Source of the DNA: Klenkia sp. PcliD-1-E
GTDB lineage: Bacteria; Actinomycetota; Actinomycetes; Mycobacteriales; Geodermatophilaceae
Reading direction: 5' to 3'
Length of the DNA stretch: 45,266 nt
Assembly: GCF_024124375.1 (NCBI RefSeq)
Contig: NZ_JAMXRZ010000022.1
Location: 1 to 45,266, forward strand
The position numbers and the translations under genes are program-made. A model generated the notes under the pieces. It saw only the letters and a list, made by a program, of their open reading frames with translations. It had not been told where the DNA came from and did no database searches. This document shows, piece by piece, positions 7,636 through 15,971 of the stretch (within the stretch, counting starts at the first letter, position 1; each line of letters starts with the position of its first letter).

Positions 7636-8973
7636 GTGGACACCGACGAGCAGCTCGAGCTGACAACGGCCGACCTCGCCGTCCGCACCCTCGGGGAGCT
7701 GACCGTCCCGTCGCCGCTGGACGGGGGCCTGCTCGAGCGCGGGGAGTCCCTGCACTACGTCGGCGAGCACGACCGGGTGCTGGTCGACGGCACCCTGGGC
7801 ATGGCCACCCGGCGCGGCGTCCCGGTGGAGGAGCTGCCCACCTTCGAGCCCGGCGGCCCGCGCCGCACGCTGTTCTTCGACCCGAAGAAGACCAAGGTCG
7901 GCATCGTGACCTGCGGCGGGCTGTGCCCGGGGCTGAACAACGTCATCCGCGGCCTGGTCGGCGAGCTCGCGGAGCACTACGGCGTGCACTCGGTGACCGG
8001 GTTCCGCGACGGCTACCTGGGGCTGACCCCGCACGGCGACGAGCCGATGGACCTCACCCCTGAGTCGGTCCGCTACATCAACCAGCAGGGCGGCACGGTG
8101 CTGGGCACCTCCCGCGGCAGCCAGGACCCCAGGGTGATGGTCGAGACGCTGCGGCTGCGGCAGATCGACATCCTGTTCGTCGTCGGCGGCGACGGGTCGC
8201 TGCGCGGCGCACAGGCCATCGCCGACGAGGCCACCCGGCAGGGCCTGCCGATCGCGGTGGTCGGGGTCCCCAAGACCATCGACAACGACATCCCGTGGAT
8301 CGACCGCAGCTTCGGCTTCCAGACCGCGTTCGGCCGGGCGGCGGAGTCGATCCGGTCGGCGGCCACCGAGGCGCGCTCGCACCGCGGCGGGGTGGGCCTG
8401 GTCAAGCTGATGGGCCGGCACTCCGGGTTCATCGCCGCCTACGCGACGCTGGCCAGCGACGACGTCGACCTGGTGCTCATCCCCGAGGTCGCCATGCCGC
8501 TGGGCGGCGAGCGCGGGGTGCTCGCGCACGTGGAGAAGGTGCTCGCCGACCAGGGCCACGCGGTGGTCGTCGTGGCCGAGGGCTACGGGCAGGACATGTT
8601 CGCGGGGGTCGAGGGCGGCGCGGACGCCTCGGGCAACGCCAAGCTGTTCGACATCGGCAAGAAGCTGCGCGACGAGCTGAGCGCGCACCTCGGGGCGAGC
8701 GGCGTGCCGTTCCAGCTGCGCTACGTCGACCCGGGCTACGCCATCCGCAGCGTGCCGGCCAACAGCCACGACTCGGTGTACTGCACCCGGCTGGCCCAGG
8801 CCGCCGTGCACGCCGCGATGGCCGGCCGGACCGCGATCGTGGCCGGGCGCTGGCACGGCCGGTTCGTCAACCTGCCGATCCCGCTGGTCACCCGCACGCG
8901 CAACCAGGTCGACCCGCGCGGGGACCTGTGGCTGTCGGTGCTGGAGACCACCGGACAGCCGGTGCACCTCTAA
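7636..8973 (+). CDS. ATP-dependent 6-phosphofructokinase, long atypical type
   Basis: A 445-residue phosphofructokinase (fructose 6-phosphate to fructose 1,6-bisphosphate), longer than the roughly 320-340 residues of classical bacterial PfkA. About 90 residues precede the first nucleotide loop TCGGLCPGLNNVIR. GGDGS near residue 184 has the Gly associated with ATP rather than pyrophosphate use, whereas PKTIDND near 212 has the Lys associated with the pyrophosphate-like and long ATP-dependent clades. MGRHSGFIA is also present. This combination is known in plant, trypanosomal and some bacterial ATP-PFKs. GTG 7636 is the likely start, without a clear ribosome site. The stop overlaps the stop of the convergent next gene. 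Confidence 0.88.
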   Translation: MDTDEQLELTTADLAVRTLGELTVPSPLDGGLLERGESLHYVGEHDRVLVDGTLGMATRRGVPVEELPTFEPGGPRRTLFFDPKKTKVGIVTCGGLCPGLNNVIRGLVGELAEHYGVHSVTGFRDGYLGLTPHGDEPMDLTPESVRYINQQGGTVLGTSRGSQDPRVMVETLRLRQIDILFVVGGDGSLRGAQAIADEATRQGLPIAVVGVPKTIDNDIPWIDRSFGFQTAFGRAAESIRSAATEARSHRGGVGLVKLMGRHSGFIAAYATLASDDVDLVLIPEVAMPLGGERGVLAHVEKVLADQGHAVVVVAEGYGQDMFAGVEGGADASGNAKLFDIGKKLRDELSAHLGASGVPFQLRYVDPGYAIRSVPANSHDSVYCTRLAQAAVHAAMAGRTAIVAGRWHGRFVNLPIPLVTRTRNQVDPRGDLWLSVLETTGQPVHL

Positions 8974-9527
8974 CGGCGGACCGCGTACCGGACGGCGACG
9001 AACCCGCCGACCTGCCGGGACGACTGCAGCTCGAGGTCCAACCGGACGTCGTCGGGCAACGCCTTGAGCCCCCGGCCGATCGAGGACGGCGCGACGAGCA
9101 GCCGCACCTCGTCGACCAGTGCGGCCCGGAAGGCGTGCGCAGCCAAGGTCGGGCCGTCCACGGTGACGTCGGCGTCCGCGGTGCGCACCAGCTCGGCCAC
9201 CTCGGCGGGGTCGAAGGTGCGGCGCAGCGTCGTCCGGCGGGTCACGACGTCCTCGAGGGTCGTGGAGTAGACGACCTTGTCCGCGCGCTGCCAGTGCCCG
9301 GCGAACTCGGCGGACCCGGCGTCGCCCTCGGCCCAGGAGGGGTCGGTCTCCCAGCCCTGCATCAGCTCGTACATCCGCCGGCCGTGCAGGAACGTGCCGA
9401 CCTCGGCGGTGTCGGCGTTGACCGCGGCCAGCACCTCGGGCTCGGGGAAGGCGAACCCGAAGTCACCCGCCTCGTCGGCGACGAAGCCGTCGAGGGAGCA
9501 GATCGCGGAGTAGAGCAGGCGGGCCAT
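8970..9527 (-). CDS. Dihydrofolate reductase family protein (RibD C-terminal-like)
   Basis: A 185-residue protein of the RibD_C/DHFR-like fold, common in actinomycetes as NADPH-dependent reductases of uncertain substrate. Visible family features are the N-terminal strand with SLDGFVAD (residues 11-18), the HGRRMYELMQGW segment near residue 50, KVVYSTTL near 90, DVTVDGPTLAAH near 120, and DEVRLLVAPSSIGRG. It is not the folate-pathway DHFR. The ATG at 9527 lies 20 bases after the stop of the DUF1295 gene, so they may form an operon. Its TAG overlaps the phosphofructokinase TAA on the other strand (shared CTAA at 8970-8973). Confidence 0.85.
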   Translation of the reverse strand: MARLLYSAICSLDGFVADEAGDFGFAFPEPEVLAAVNADTAEVGTFLHGRRMYELMQGWETDPSWAEGDAGSAEFAGHWQRADKVVYSTTLEDVVTRRTTLRRTFDPAEVAELVRTADADVTVDGPTLAAHAFRAALVDEVRLLVAPSSIGRGLKALPDDVRLDLELQSSRQVGGFVAVRYAVRR

Positions 9528-9547
9528 GCGGTGAGCATGGCCCGGGC

Positions 9548-10333
9548 TCAGGTGCCGGGGAAGAAGAAGGACACCCGCTTCTGGTAGTCCTGGTAGGCCG
9601 GTCGGTCGCCCATCTTGTCCTCGGTGCGCTTGGCGCCGGTGGCGTAGACGAGGAAGTAGCTCATCGCGGCAGGGGCGGGGAACAGCCAGCCTCCGGGGGC
9701 GGAGGCCGCACCGGCCAGCCAGACGCCGTCCCACATGATCGAGTCGCCGAGGTAGTTCGGGTGCCGCGAGACGCCCCAGAGCCCGGTGTCCAGGACGTCG
9801 GGTCGCTCGTCCCGGTCCCGCTCCATGTAGGCCGACTTCTGCCGGTCGGCCACGGCCTCCACCACCGCGCCGGTGACGGCGACGGCGATGCCGGCGGGGA
9901 ACAGCCAGCGGCGGGCCGAGCGGGGCAGCGTGCTGGCCGCGGCCAGCTGCAGCGGCGCGGAGACCAGCAGCTGAGCGGCGGCCTGGGTGCCGAACACCTT
10001 GGCCAGCACCGTGGGCGTCGAGTCGCCCTCGAGGAACTCGGTGTAGCGCTCGTCCTCGGTGTCGGTGCCGCGCAGCCGGGACAGCATCAGCGACTCCAAC
10101 CGGACGGCCCAGGCCGTGGTGACGGCGGCCATGGTCCACCGCCGGGTGCGGTCGCCCGAGCCGAGCGCGGCGGAGGTCAGCGCGACCGCGGCGAGGCCCG
10201 GGCCCCACACGCCGTCGGCGTAGTCCCGCCGTCCGCTCCGCAGCGCCAGCGCCGCGGTGCCGGCCTGCAGCGCCGTCACCACCGCCGCCGACGCCCCGAT
10301 GACCCGCTTCAGGCTCTTCCGGTCCACGCCCAC
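9548..10333 (-). CDS. DUF1295 membrane protein (steroid 5-alpha-reductase-like fold)
   Basis: About 261 residues with several hydrophobic helices, in the DUF1295 family related to steroid 5-alpha-reductases and isoprenylcysteine methyltransferases. The conserved C-terminal core is visible: GLWGVSRHPNYLGDSIMWDG near residue 180 and AYQDYQKRVSFFFPG at the end. This fold holds NADPH or SAM at the membrane, but the reaction is unknown. I chose GTG 10333 because GGGGGAGGA precedes it by about seven bases. A TTG 33 bases further upstream could extend the frame but lies against the repeat element. It is followed closely by the DHFR-like gene. Confidence 0.82.
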   Translation of the reverse strand: MGVDRKSLKRVIGASAAVVTALQAGTAALALRSGRRDYADGVWGPGLAAVALTSAALGSGDRTRRWTMAAVTTAWAVRLESLMLSRLRGTDTEDERYTEFLEGDSTPTVLAKVFGTQAAAQLLVSAPLQLAAASTLPRSARRWLFPAGIAVAVTGAVVEAVADRQKSAYMERDRDERPDVLDTGLWGVSRHPNYLGDSIMWDGVWLAGAASAPGGWLFPAPAAMSYFLVYATGAKRTEDKMGDRPAYQDYQKRVSFFFPGT

Positions 10334-10366
10334 CGATGGGTCCTCCCCCGCCGAGGGCCCGCTCAA

Positions 10367-10446
10367 CCGGGGTGGCCGAACATCCTGGACGGTGGCCGGC
10401 TGTTGCCCGGTGCGCAGACCATCACGGATGTCCGGCCACCCCCGGG
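10367..10446. repeat. Dispersed palindromic element, family A, copy 1
   Basis: An 80-base element bounded by inverted arms: CCGGGGTGGCCGAACATCC on the left and GGATGTCCGGCCACCCCCGG on the right, differing by one mismatch and one extra base. Its interior (GACGGTGGC...GCGCAGACC...GGATGTC) matches the interior of the element at 16099-16180, so the two are homologous and not chance hairpins. It lies upstream of the DUF1295 gene. Confidence 0.65.
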
Positions 10447-10452
10447 TGGGGA

Positions 10453-10491
10453 CCGGTCGTCGCCGGGCCGGCGTGCACCGGCGACGACCGG
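10453..10491 (-). terminator. Terminator hairpin downstream of the esterase gene
   Basis: CCGGTCGTCGCCGG (10453-10466) pairs perfectly with CCGGCGACGACCGG (10478-10491) across an 11-base loop. This 14-bp stem begins four bases beyond the esterase stop and would end the transporter-esterase transcript. Confidence 0.75.
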
Positions 10492-10495
10492 GGTC

Positions 10496-11470
10496 TCAGG
10501 GGTGCAGGAGCTGCCGCAGCCAGGCCAGCTGCTGGGCCTCCTGGTGGAACTGGCCGCCCTCATGGTCGTTGAAGGGGTAGCTGCGGAGCTGCTTGTCCCC
10601 GGCGTAGGCGTTGTAGGCGGCGTAGACCGTCGAGGGCGGGCAGACGTTGTCCATCAGCGCGACCGAGAACAGCGCCGGGGCGGTCGAGCGGGTGACCAGC
10701 ACGGCGGCGTCGACGTATGCCAGCGTGGCGAAGGCGGTGTCGACCTGGTCGCGGTGGCTGGCCAGGTAGGCCGCGATCTCCGGGTAGGGCCCGGCGGTCG
10801 CGGTGACCACTGCCCGCGGGAAGTCCGACAGGAAGGGGACGTCGGCCATCACGCCGGCCAGGTCGTCGCGCAGCGCCGAGACGGCCAGCGCGATGCCACC
10901 GCCCTGGCTGATCCCGGCCACCACGACCTTCGTCGGGTCGACTCCGGGCAGCTGCTGCGCCGCGTCGACCGCAAGGACGGCGTCGGTGATGAGCCGGCGG
11001 TAGTAGTACTCCTCCGGGTCCAGCAGCCCCCGGGTCATGAACCCGCCGAGGTAGGAAGGCCCGTGGCCATGCGGGTCGGGGGTGTCGCCGACCCAGCCGT
11101 AGCCGGTGCCCTGTCCCCGGCTGTCGACCTCGAGCACGGCGTACCCGGCCAGCGGATAGGGGCCGACCTGGTGCGGCAGGCCGCGCCCGCCGGTGTAGCC
11201 CTGGTAGCGGACGACGACCGGCAGGTCGCCGCCCACCCCGGCCGGGCGGCGGTACCAGGCCTTGATCGGCTCGCCGTCGAAACCGCTGAGCGTGACGTCG
11301 GAAGTCTCGACGAGGGTCAGGCCGCTGTCGACGGGCTGCACCTTGGGCGGGGAGGCCACCTCGCGGGCGGCGTCCAACGTGCGGGTCCAGAAGGCGTCGA
11401 GGTCGGCCGGCGGGACGGCGGAGGTGCGGTACCGCTGCAGCTCCGCGAGGGGCAGGTCGTACTGGGGCAC
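10496..11470 (-). CDS. Acetylxylan esterase / cephalosporin-C deacetylase family (CE7)
   Basis: A 324-residue alpha/beta hydrolase of carbohydrate esterase family 7, which removes acetyl groups from xylo-oligosaccharides. Family motifs are all present: RGQG (near residue 120), GISQGGG with the nucleophilic Ser (near 186), and a C-terminal DHEGGQ with the catalytic His (near 303). There is no signal peptide, so it acts in the cytoplasm, as other CE7 enzymes do. GTG 11470 has AGGA about eight bases upstream. It is the last gene of the importer operon (26 bases after the permease stop), which suggests that the imported sugar is acetylated. Confidence 0.88.
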   Translation of the reverse strand: MPQYDLPLAELQRYRTSAVPPADLDAFWTRTLDAAREVASPPKVQPVDSGLTLVETSDVTLSGFDGEPIKAWYRRPAGVGGDLPVVVRYQGYTGGRGLPHQVGPYPLAGYAVLEVDSRGQGTGYGWVGDTPDPHGHGPSYLGGFMTRGLLDPEEYYYRRLITDAVLAVDAAQQLPGVDPTKVVVAGISQGGGIALAVSALRDDLAGVMADVPFLSDFPRAVVTATAGPYPEIAAYLASHRDQVDTAFATLAYVDAAVLVTRSTAPALFSVALMDNVCPPSTVYAAYNAYAGDKQLRSYPFNDHEGGQFHQEAQQLAWLRQLLHP

Positions 11471-11496
11471 GGGAGATCCTGTCGGGAGGGGGCCGG

Positions 11497-12321
11497 TCAG
11501 CCCTTGACGGCGCCTTGGAGCAGGGCCTGGGAGAACTGGCGCTGGAAGACCAGGAACACCACGATCGTGGGCGCCATGATCAGCAGGGCGCCGGCCGAGA
11601 GCAGCACGATGTCGGTGCCGTAGCGGCCCTGGAACGCGCCCAGCGCGCCGGCCATCGTCCGCTTGAGCGGGTCGTCGACCATGACGATGGCGAGGATGAA
11701 CTGGTTCCAGGTCCACAGGAACAGCAGGATCGCCAGCGAGGAGAGCGCGGGCACCGCCAGCGGCAGGTGGATGCGGCGAAACGCTCCCCACGGGCCGGCG
11801 CCGTCGAGTGCTGCGGCCTCGCTGAGCTCGACGGGCACGGTCTGGAAGTGCGCGCGCATCCAGAAGACGCCGAAGGGCATGAACAGCGCGATGAGCGGCA
11901 GGATGATCGCCCACCGGCTGTTCAGCAGCCCCAGCTCCTGCATCTGGTAGTAGAGCGGCGTGATCAGCGACTCGAAGGGGATCGTCAGCCCGGCGACGAA
12001 GACCAGGAAGAGCGCACCGGCGAAGGGCACCTTCAGCTGCGCCAGGCCGTAGCCGGCCAGCGAGGCGAACAGCAGCGCGACCGGGACGACGCCGAGCACG
12101 ATGAGCAGGCTGCTGCCCAGAAGCGGGCCCAGGTTGGCGACCTGGAAGGCGTCGACGAAGTTGTGCCACTGCGGGTCGCTGGGCCAGCTGACCCCGGTGG
12201 GGATGCTGCCCTGCGGCTGCAGCGCGGTGGACAGGATCGTCACGAACGGGATGAGCGTCGCGACCATGAACAGCACGAGCAGGCCGCGGCCGGCCAGCGC
12301 GCTGCGGGTCCGGGCGTTCAC
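11497..12321 (-). CDS. Carbohydrate ABC transporter permease (MalG/UgpE type)
   Basis: A 274-residue inner-membrane permease with six predicted helices. The EAA loop that docks the ATPase is visible as ELSEAAALDGAGPWGAFRRI (near residue 175). The family C-terminus FQRQFSQALLQGAVKG is intact. The GTG at 12321 overlaps the stop of the preceding permease (GTGA). With that permease it would form the membrane channel of a CUT1-type sugar importer. Confidence 0.93.
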   Translation of the reverse strand: MNARTRSALAGRGLLVLFMVATLIPFVTILSTALQPQGSIPTGVSWPSDPQWHNFVDAFQVANLGPLLGSSLLIVLGVVPVALLFASLAGYGLAQLKVPFAGALFLVFVAGLTIPFESLITPLYYQMQELGLLNSRWAIILPLIALFMPFGVFWMRAHFQTVPVELSEAAALDGAGPWGAFRRIHLPLAVPALSSLAILLFLWTWNQFILAIVMVDDPLKRTMAGALGAFQGRYGTDIVLLSAGALLIMAPTIVVFLVFQRQFSQALLQGAVKG

Positions 12322-13265
12322 TGGTCGCTCCGCTGGGTCAGGCGCTGCACGGGCAGGATCGCGACCAGCACGAGGACCATGAGGACGACGGCCATGGCCG
12401 AGGCCTGGCCCACCTCGCGCTCGGAGAACGCCAGCCGGTAGATCTCGACGCCGGGGACCATCGTCTGGTTGCCCGGGCCGCCCTGCGTGGTGATGTAGAC
12501 GATGTCGAAGCTGGCCAGCGCGGCGATCATGGTGACCGTCACGCAGACGCCGATCTCGCGGCGCAGACCGGGCAGCGTCACGTGCCGGAACACCTGCAGG
12601 CGGTTGGCGCCGTCCAGGCGCGCGGCCTCGTAGAGCGACGGGTCGATCTTGGCGATGCCGGTCAGCAGCAGCAGGGTGCACAGGCCCAGCTGGACCCAGG
12701 AGCCGATGAGGCCGACGGCGGGCAGTGCGGTGTCGAAGTCGGCCAGCCACGGCCGGGCCAGGCCGCCGAGCCCGACGGCCGACAGCAGCTGGTTGGCGAT
12801 GCCGTTGGTCGAGTAGACCCAGTCCCACACGATGCCCGCGGCGACCAGCGGGATGACCTGCGGGATGAACAGCACCGAGCGCGACACCGTGGTGAACGAC
12901 CCGGACGGCAGGCCGTGCATGAGGGCCGCGGCCAGCAGGCCGAGGCCGACCGGGATGACGGTGAAGAACACCACCAGCACGACGGCGTTGCCGATGATCC
13001 CGAGCTGCTCGGGGTCGGTAAAGACCTCCACGTAGTTGGCGCCGCCGACGAACGTGGCGACCCCGATGCCGTTCCAGTCGTACAGCGAGTACTGCACCGA
13101 GGTGATCAGCGGGCGCAGGACGAAGAAGGCGTACACGGCCAGGGCCGGGGCGACCCAGACCAGCTGACCCCAGCGGCGGCGCCCGCCCGGGCGCTGCCGG
13201 CGGGCGGCCGCCCCGGCCCCGTCCACGAGGGGCGAGACCGGAGCGGCCACGGTGGACGACGTCAC
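12318..13265 (-). CDS. Carbohydrate ABC transporter permease (MalF/UgpA type)
   Basis: A 315-residue permease with six main helices after a basic N-terminal tail. The EAA loop is YEAARLDGANRLQVFRHVTL (near residue 210), and TTQGGPGNQT precedes the last helix pair as in other UgpA/MalF proteins. It starts with GTG overlapping the stop of the binding-protein gene (GTGA), so binding protein and both permeases are translationally coupled. Confidence 0.93.
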   Translation of the reverse strand: MTSSTVAAPVSPLVDGAGAAARRQRPGGRRRWGQLVWVAPALAVYAFFVLRPLITSVQYSLYDWNGIGVATFVGGANYVEVFTDPEQLGIIGNAVVLVVFFTVIPVGLGLLAAALMHGLPSGSFTTVSRSVLFIPQVIPLVAAGIVWDWVYSTNGIANQLLSAVGLGGLARPWLADFDTALPAVGLIGSWVQLGLCTLLLLTGIAKIDPSLYEAARLDGANRLQVFRHVTLPGLRREIGVCVTVTMIAALASFDIVYITTQGGPGNQTMVPGVEIYRLAFSEREVGQASAMAVVLMVLVLVAILPVQRLTQRSDQ

Positions 13266-14611
13266 GAGCCGACTTCGTCCTCGTACGCGGCCTGGATGGC
13301 GGCCACCGCGTCCTCGGGGGTGGTGCGGTCGTCGATCAGCGACTGCAGCTCGGGGCGGATCGACCCGGCGTAGATCCCGGCCGTGGCGTTGGCGACGAAG
13401 TCGACCAGCGTGCCGTCGGAGCCGACGGTGGCGCCCGCGGCCAGGGTCTCCTGGGTCAGCGGGTTGGCCGCCTCGGGGATCTCCAGGTCCGACGGACCGC
13501 CGGGGTTGGCACCCGAGGAGTTGACGATGATGCTGCGCGCGGTCTCGTCGGTGTGCAGCCAGTTGAGGAAGTAGGCCGCCTCGTCGGGGTGCTCGGCCTT
13601 GGCCGGGATGGTGTAGCTGTTGGGCGCGCCCATGGCGACCGGCGCGGCGCCGGCCTCGGTGCCGGGCATGAGGAAGAAACCGACGTCCTCGCCCATGGAC
13701 TCGGCCAGGTTCGCCGACTCCCAGTCGCCGTTGAAAATGAACAGGCCCTCGCCGCCGGAGAAGCGGCCCATCATGGTCGTGTAGTCCAGGCTGTTGGCGT
13801 CGGCGGGGAAGTACCCGGCGCCGGCCCACTCCTGGATGGTGGCCATGGCCTCGGTGGCCTCGGGGTTGTCGATGGTCGCCCCGGGCTGCTGGAAGGTCCA
13901 GTCGGCGATGTCGGTCGGGTTGGCCAGCTGGTTGTACAGCGCCTGGAAGGGGAAGGCGATGCCGCCGATGTCGTTGAACTGCATGATCGGCTGCTGGCCG
14001 GCCGCGGCGGCGGTGGCCATGTCGGCCTCGAGCTCGTCGATCGTGGTCGGCGCCTCGGTGATGCCCAGCTGGGCGCCGATGGCCTTGTTCCAGTAGACGC
14101 CGGTCACCGAGTAGCCGATGCCCATGCCGTACAGCGAGCCGGCTCCTCGGGCGTCGTCGGAGATGCGCATCTGCTGCAGCTGCGACTCGGGGAAGGCGTC
14201 CCAGCCGTAGGCGTCGAAGTAGGGGTCGAGGTTCAGCAGCAGGCCGTCGCGGGCCGGGTCGACCAGCTGGGGCAGCCGGATCAGGTCGGGCGCGTCGTCA
14301 CCGGCCATGACGCGAGAGGCGTTCTCGGTGAGGACGGCGAACTGGTCGCTGCGGATGTTGAACGTGATGTTCGGGTGCTGCTTCGTGAACTCGTCGGCCA
14401 GCTCCTGGGCGATCGGGAAGCCGGTCTCGATGTAGAAGTCGAGCTCGACGTCCTCGCTGGTCAGCTCGGTGCTGATCTCGCGATCGGGGTCCTGGCCGCT
14501 GGCGGAGCTGTCCGCGCCCGGCGCGCTGCAGCCGGCCAGCAGGACGAGGGACAGCGCCGATGCGCCCACGACTGCCTGGGTGACCAGGCGGCGCCCGGTT
14601 CTGGTGTTCAC
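13262..14611 (-). CDS. Extracellular sugar-binding lipoprotein (CUT1 family)
   Basis: A 449-residue solute-binding protein. The signal peptide ends in a lipobox LAGC (Cys28), so the mature protein is lipid-anchored outside the membrane. The body has the SBP_bac_1 fold, with VELDFYIETGFP at the first strand and GLFIFNGDWESANLAES late in the protein. GTG 14611 is preceded by GAGGAG with six bases spacing. It is the first gene of the operon, placed behind a LacI-type operator. Ligand identity is inferred only from the CE7 esterase in the operon, which suggests acetylated xylo-oligosaccharides. Confidence 0.93.
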   Translation of the reverse strand: MNTRTGRRLVTQAVVGASALSLVLLAGCSAPGADSSASGQDPDREISTELTSEDVELDFYIETGFPIAQELADEFTKQHPNITFNIRSDQFAVLTENASRVMAGDDAPDLIRLPQLVDPARDGLLLNLDPYFDAYGWDAFPESQLQQMRISDDARGAGSLYGMGIGYSVTGVYWNKAIGAQLGITEAPTTIDELEADMATAAAAGQQPIMQFNDIGGIAFPFQALYNQLANPTDIADWTFQQPGATIDNPEATEAMATIQEWAGAGYFPADANSLDYTTMMGRFSGGEGLFIFNGDWESANLAESMGEDVGFFLMPGTEAGAAPVAMGAPNSYTIPAKAEHPDEAAYFLNWLHTDETARSIIVNSSGANPGGPSDLEIPEAANPLTQETLAAGATVGSDGTLVDFVANATAGIYAGSIRPELQSLIDDRTTPEDAVAAIQAAYEDEVGS

Positions 14612-14696
14612 ACGCTCTCCTCGGGGTCGGACCGACCGCTTCCTGCGGCGGTCCGCGAACCGTAAGTGGGACGTGTCACAGACGTCAAGCTCTTCG

Positions 14697-14712
14697 TGTA
14701 AAGCTCTTTACA
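14697..14712. promoter_or_regulatory. LacI-type operator upstream of the sugar importer operon
   Basis: TGTAAAGCTCTTTACA has perfect 7-bp half-sites (TGTAAAG/CTTTACA) around two central bases. It lies between the LacI gene and the binding-protein start, 86 bases before that start. Its core AAAGCTCTTT recurs as AAAGCACTTT at the LacI gene's own start. Confidence 0.75.
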
Positions 14713-14721
14713 ACAGTTCGG

Positions 14722-15732
14722 TCATCGTGGCGGAGCAGTGGTCCGACGCTCGACGAGTGCGCAGTCCAGCAGGGTCTTCCGGCGCTGGGTCGCCCCGCCG
14801 ATCGCCTCCAGGAGCAGCCCCGCCGCAACGGACCCGGACTCCTCGAAGGGCTGCCGCACGGTGGACAACCCCGCGGCCTCGGCGGCCGGGCCGTCGTCGA
14901 AGCCCAGCACCGACACGTCGCCGGGCACGGCCAGCCCGAGCTCGGCCGCGGCGTGGACCACGCCCAGGGCCAGGTCATCGAAGTGCGCCATCACCGCGGT
15001 CGGCCGGTCCGGCCGGTCCAGCAGCACCAGCGCTGCCTCGCGGGCCGCAGCCATGGTGCCCTCGGCGTGGGTGGGGGTGAGGACGACGTCCGGATGCGCT
15101 CGCAGCTCGGACCGGAACCCGCCCAGCCGTCGGCGGGCCTGGGACTCGTAGTCCGTCGCCTGCGACTCGGACAGGTAGCCGATCCGCCGGTGGCCGAGGT
15201 CGAGCAGGTACCGCGCCGCCCGCTGCCCGGCGCCGTGGTCGTCGATGTTGACCACGCTGAAGCGCTCGCTGTCGGCGTCCACGAGCACGACCGGCAGGCC
15301 CCGGGAGGCCAGCCGGTCCTCCGTGCTCACCTCGATCGGGGCGCCCATCACGATCAGCCCGTCCACCACCCCGCGGATCGGCATGCTCGCCAGCAGCGGG
15401 GAGCTGGCGGTTGCGGCCGACTCCTGGTCGATGAGCGAGATGTCGACGGCCTGCCCGCGGGTCGCCCGCATGACCCCGACCAGGCGCCGCAGGTAGCTGG
15501 GGTAGGTGGAGAACGGCGCGACGACGCCGATCCGGCCGGTCTGCCGGCGGGCCAGGTCGATGGCGGTCGCTTTGGGCAGGTAACCGAGCTCGTCGGCCAC
15601 CTGCAGCACCTTGGTGCGGGTGTGGGCGGCGACCCGGTCGGGCTTGTTGAGCACGTTGGACACGGTCGAAATGCTGACCCCGGCGTGCTCGGCGACGTCG
15701 TAGATGGTCGCCGGTTTGCTGGGGTCGGTCAC
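14722..15732 (-). CDS. LacI-family transcriptional regulator of the sugar importer
   Basis: A 336-residue LacI/GalR repressor. The N-terminal helix-turn-helix is ATIYDVAEHAGVSISTVSNV (residues 8-27), followed by a hinge helix with ATAIDLARRQ. The rest is a periplasmic-binding-protein-like effector domain ending in LDCALVERRTT. It sits directly upstream of, and in the same direction as, the importer operon, with an operator in between and a related site over its own start codon. It therefore probably represses both itself and the importer until a sugar binds. GTG 15732 fits the normal LacI N-terminus. Confidence 0.93.
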   Translation of the reverse strand: MTDPSKPATIYDVAEHAGVSISTVSNVLNKPDRVAAHTRTKVLQVADELGYLPKATAIDLARRQTGRIGVVAPFSTYPSYLRRLVGVMRATRGQAVDISLIDQESAATASSPLLASMPIRGVVDGLIVMGAPIEVSTEDRLASRGLPVVLVDADSERFSVVNIDDHGAGQRAARYLLDLGHRRIGYLSESQATDYESQARRRLGGFRSELRAHPDVVLTPTHAEGTMAAAREAALVLLDRPDRPTAVMAHFDDLALGVVHAAAELGLAVPGDVSVLGFDDGPAAEAAGLSTVRQPFEESGSVAAGLLLEAIGGATQRRKTLLDCALVERRTTAPPR

Positions 15733-15745
15733 GAAAGCACTTTAG
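15732..15745. promoter_or_regulatory. Second LacI-type operator at the regulator's own start
   Basis: CGAAAGCACTTTAG touches the GTG of the LacI gene. The core AAAGCACTTT differs at one central base from the core at 14702. Its position fits autorepression. Confidence 0.55.
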
Positions 15746-15860
15746 GTCCTACCGGGTGCCGTCCCCTCGGCGCACGGGCGGCGTCAGGACCGGGCGGGTC
15801 GGCGTCAGGGACGCGTCAAGGGCCTTCCGGTCCCGGGCGGACCGGGCGCCCACTGGGTGC

Positions 15861-15971
15861 ATGGACTCGTTGATCGTCGTGGGATGGGCCGCGCTGGCGA
15901 CCCTGGTCAACATCGGGGTGGGCCGGTGGAGCCGGGCCCGGGACCGTCGTGCCGCGGACGTGGCCCGGTGA
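15861..15971 (+). CDS. Small single-helix membrane protein (36 aa)
   Basis: ATG 15861 opens a 36-residue frame with one hydrophobic helix (LIVVGWAALATLVNIGVG, residues 4-21) and a very basic tail (RWSRARDRRAA). The pattern is of a small membrane protein with its C-terminus inside. Its stop overlaps the start of the next small frame by GTGA, the same coupling used by real genes here. No clear ribosome site is seen and no family is recognised. Confidence 0.4.
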   Translation: MDSLIVVGWAALATLVNIGVGRWSRARDRRAADVAR

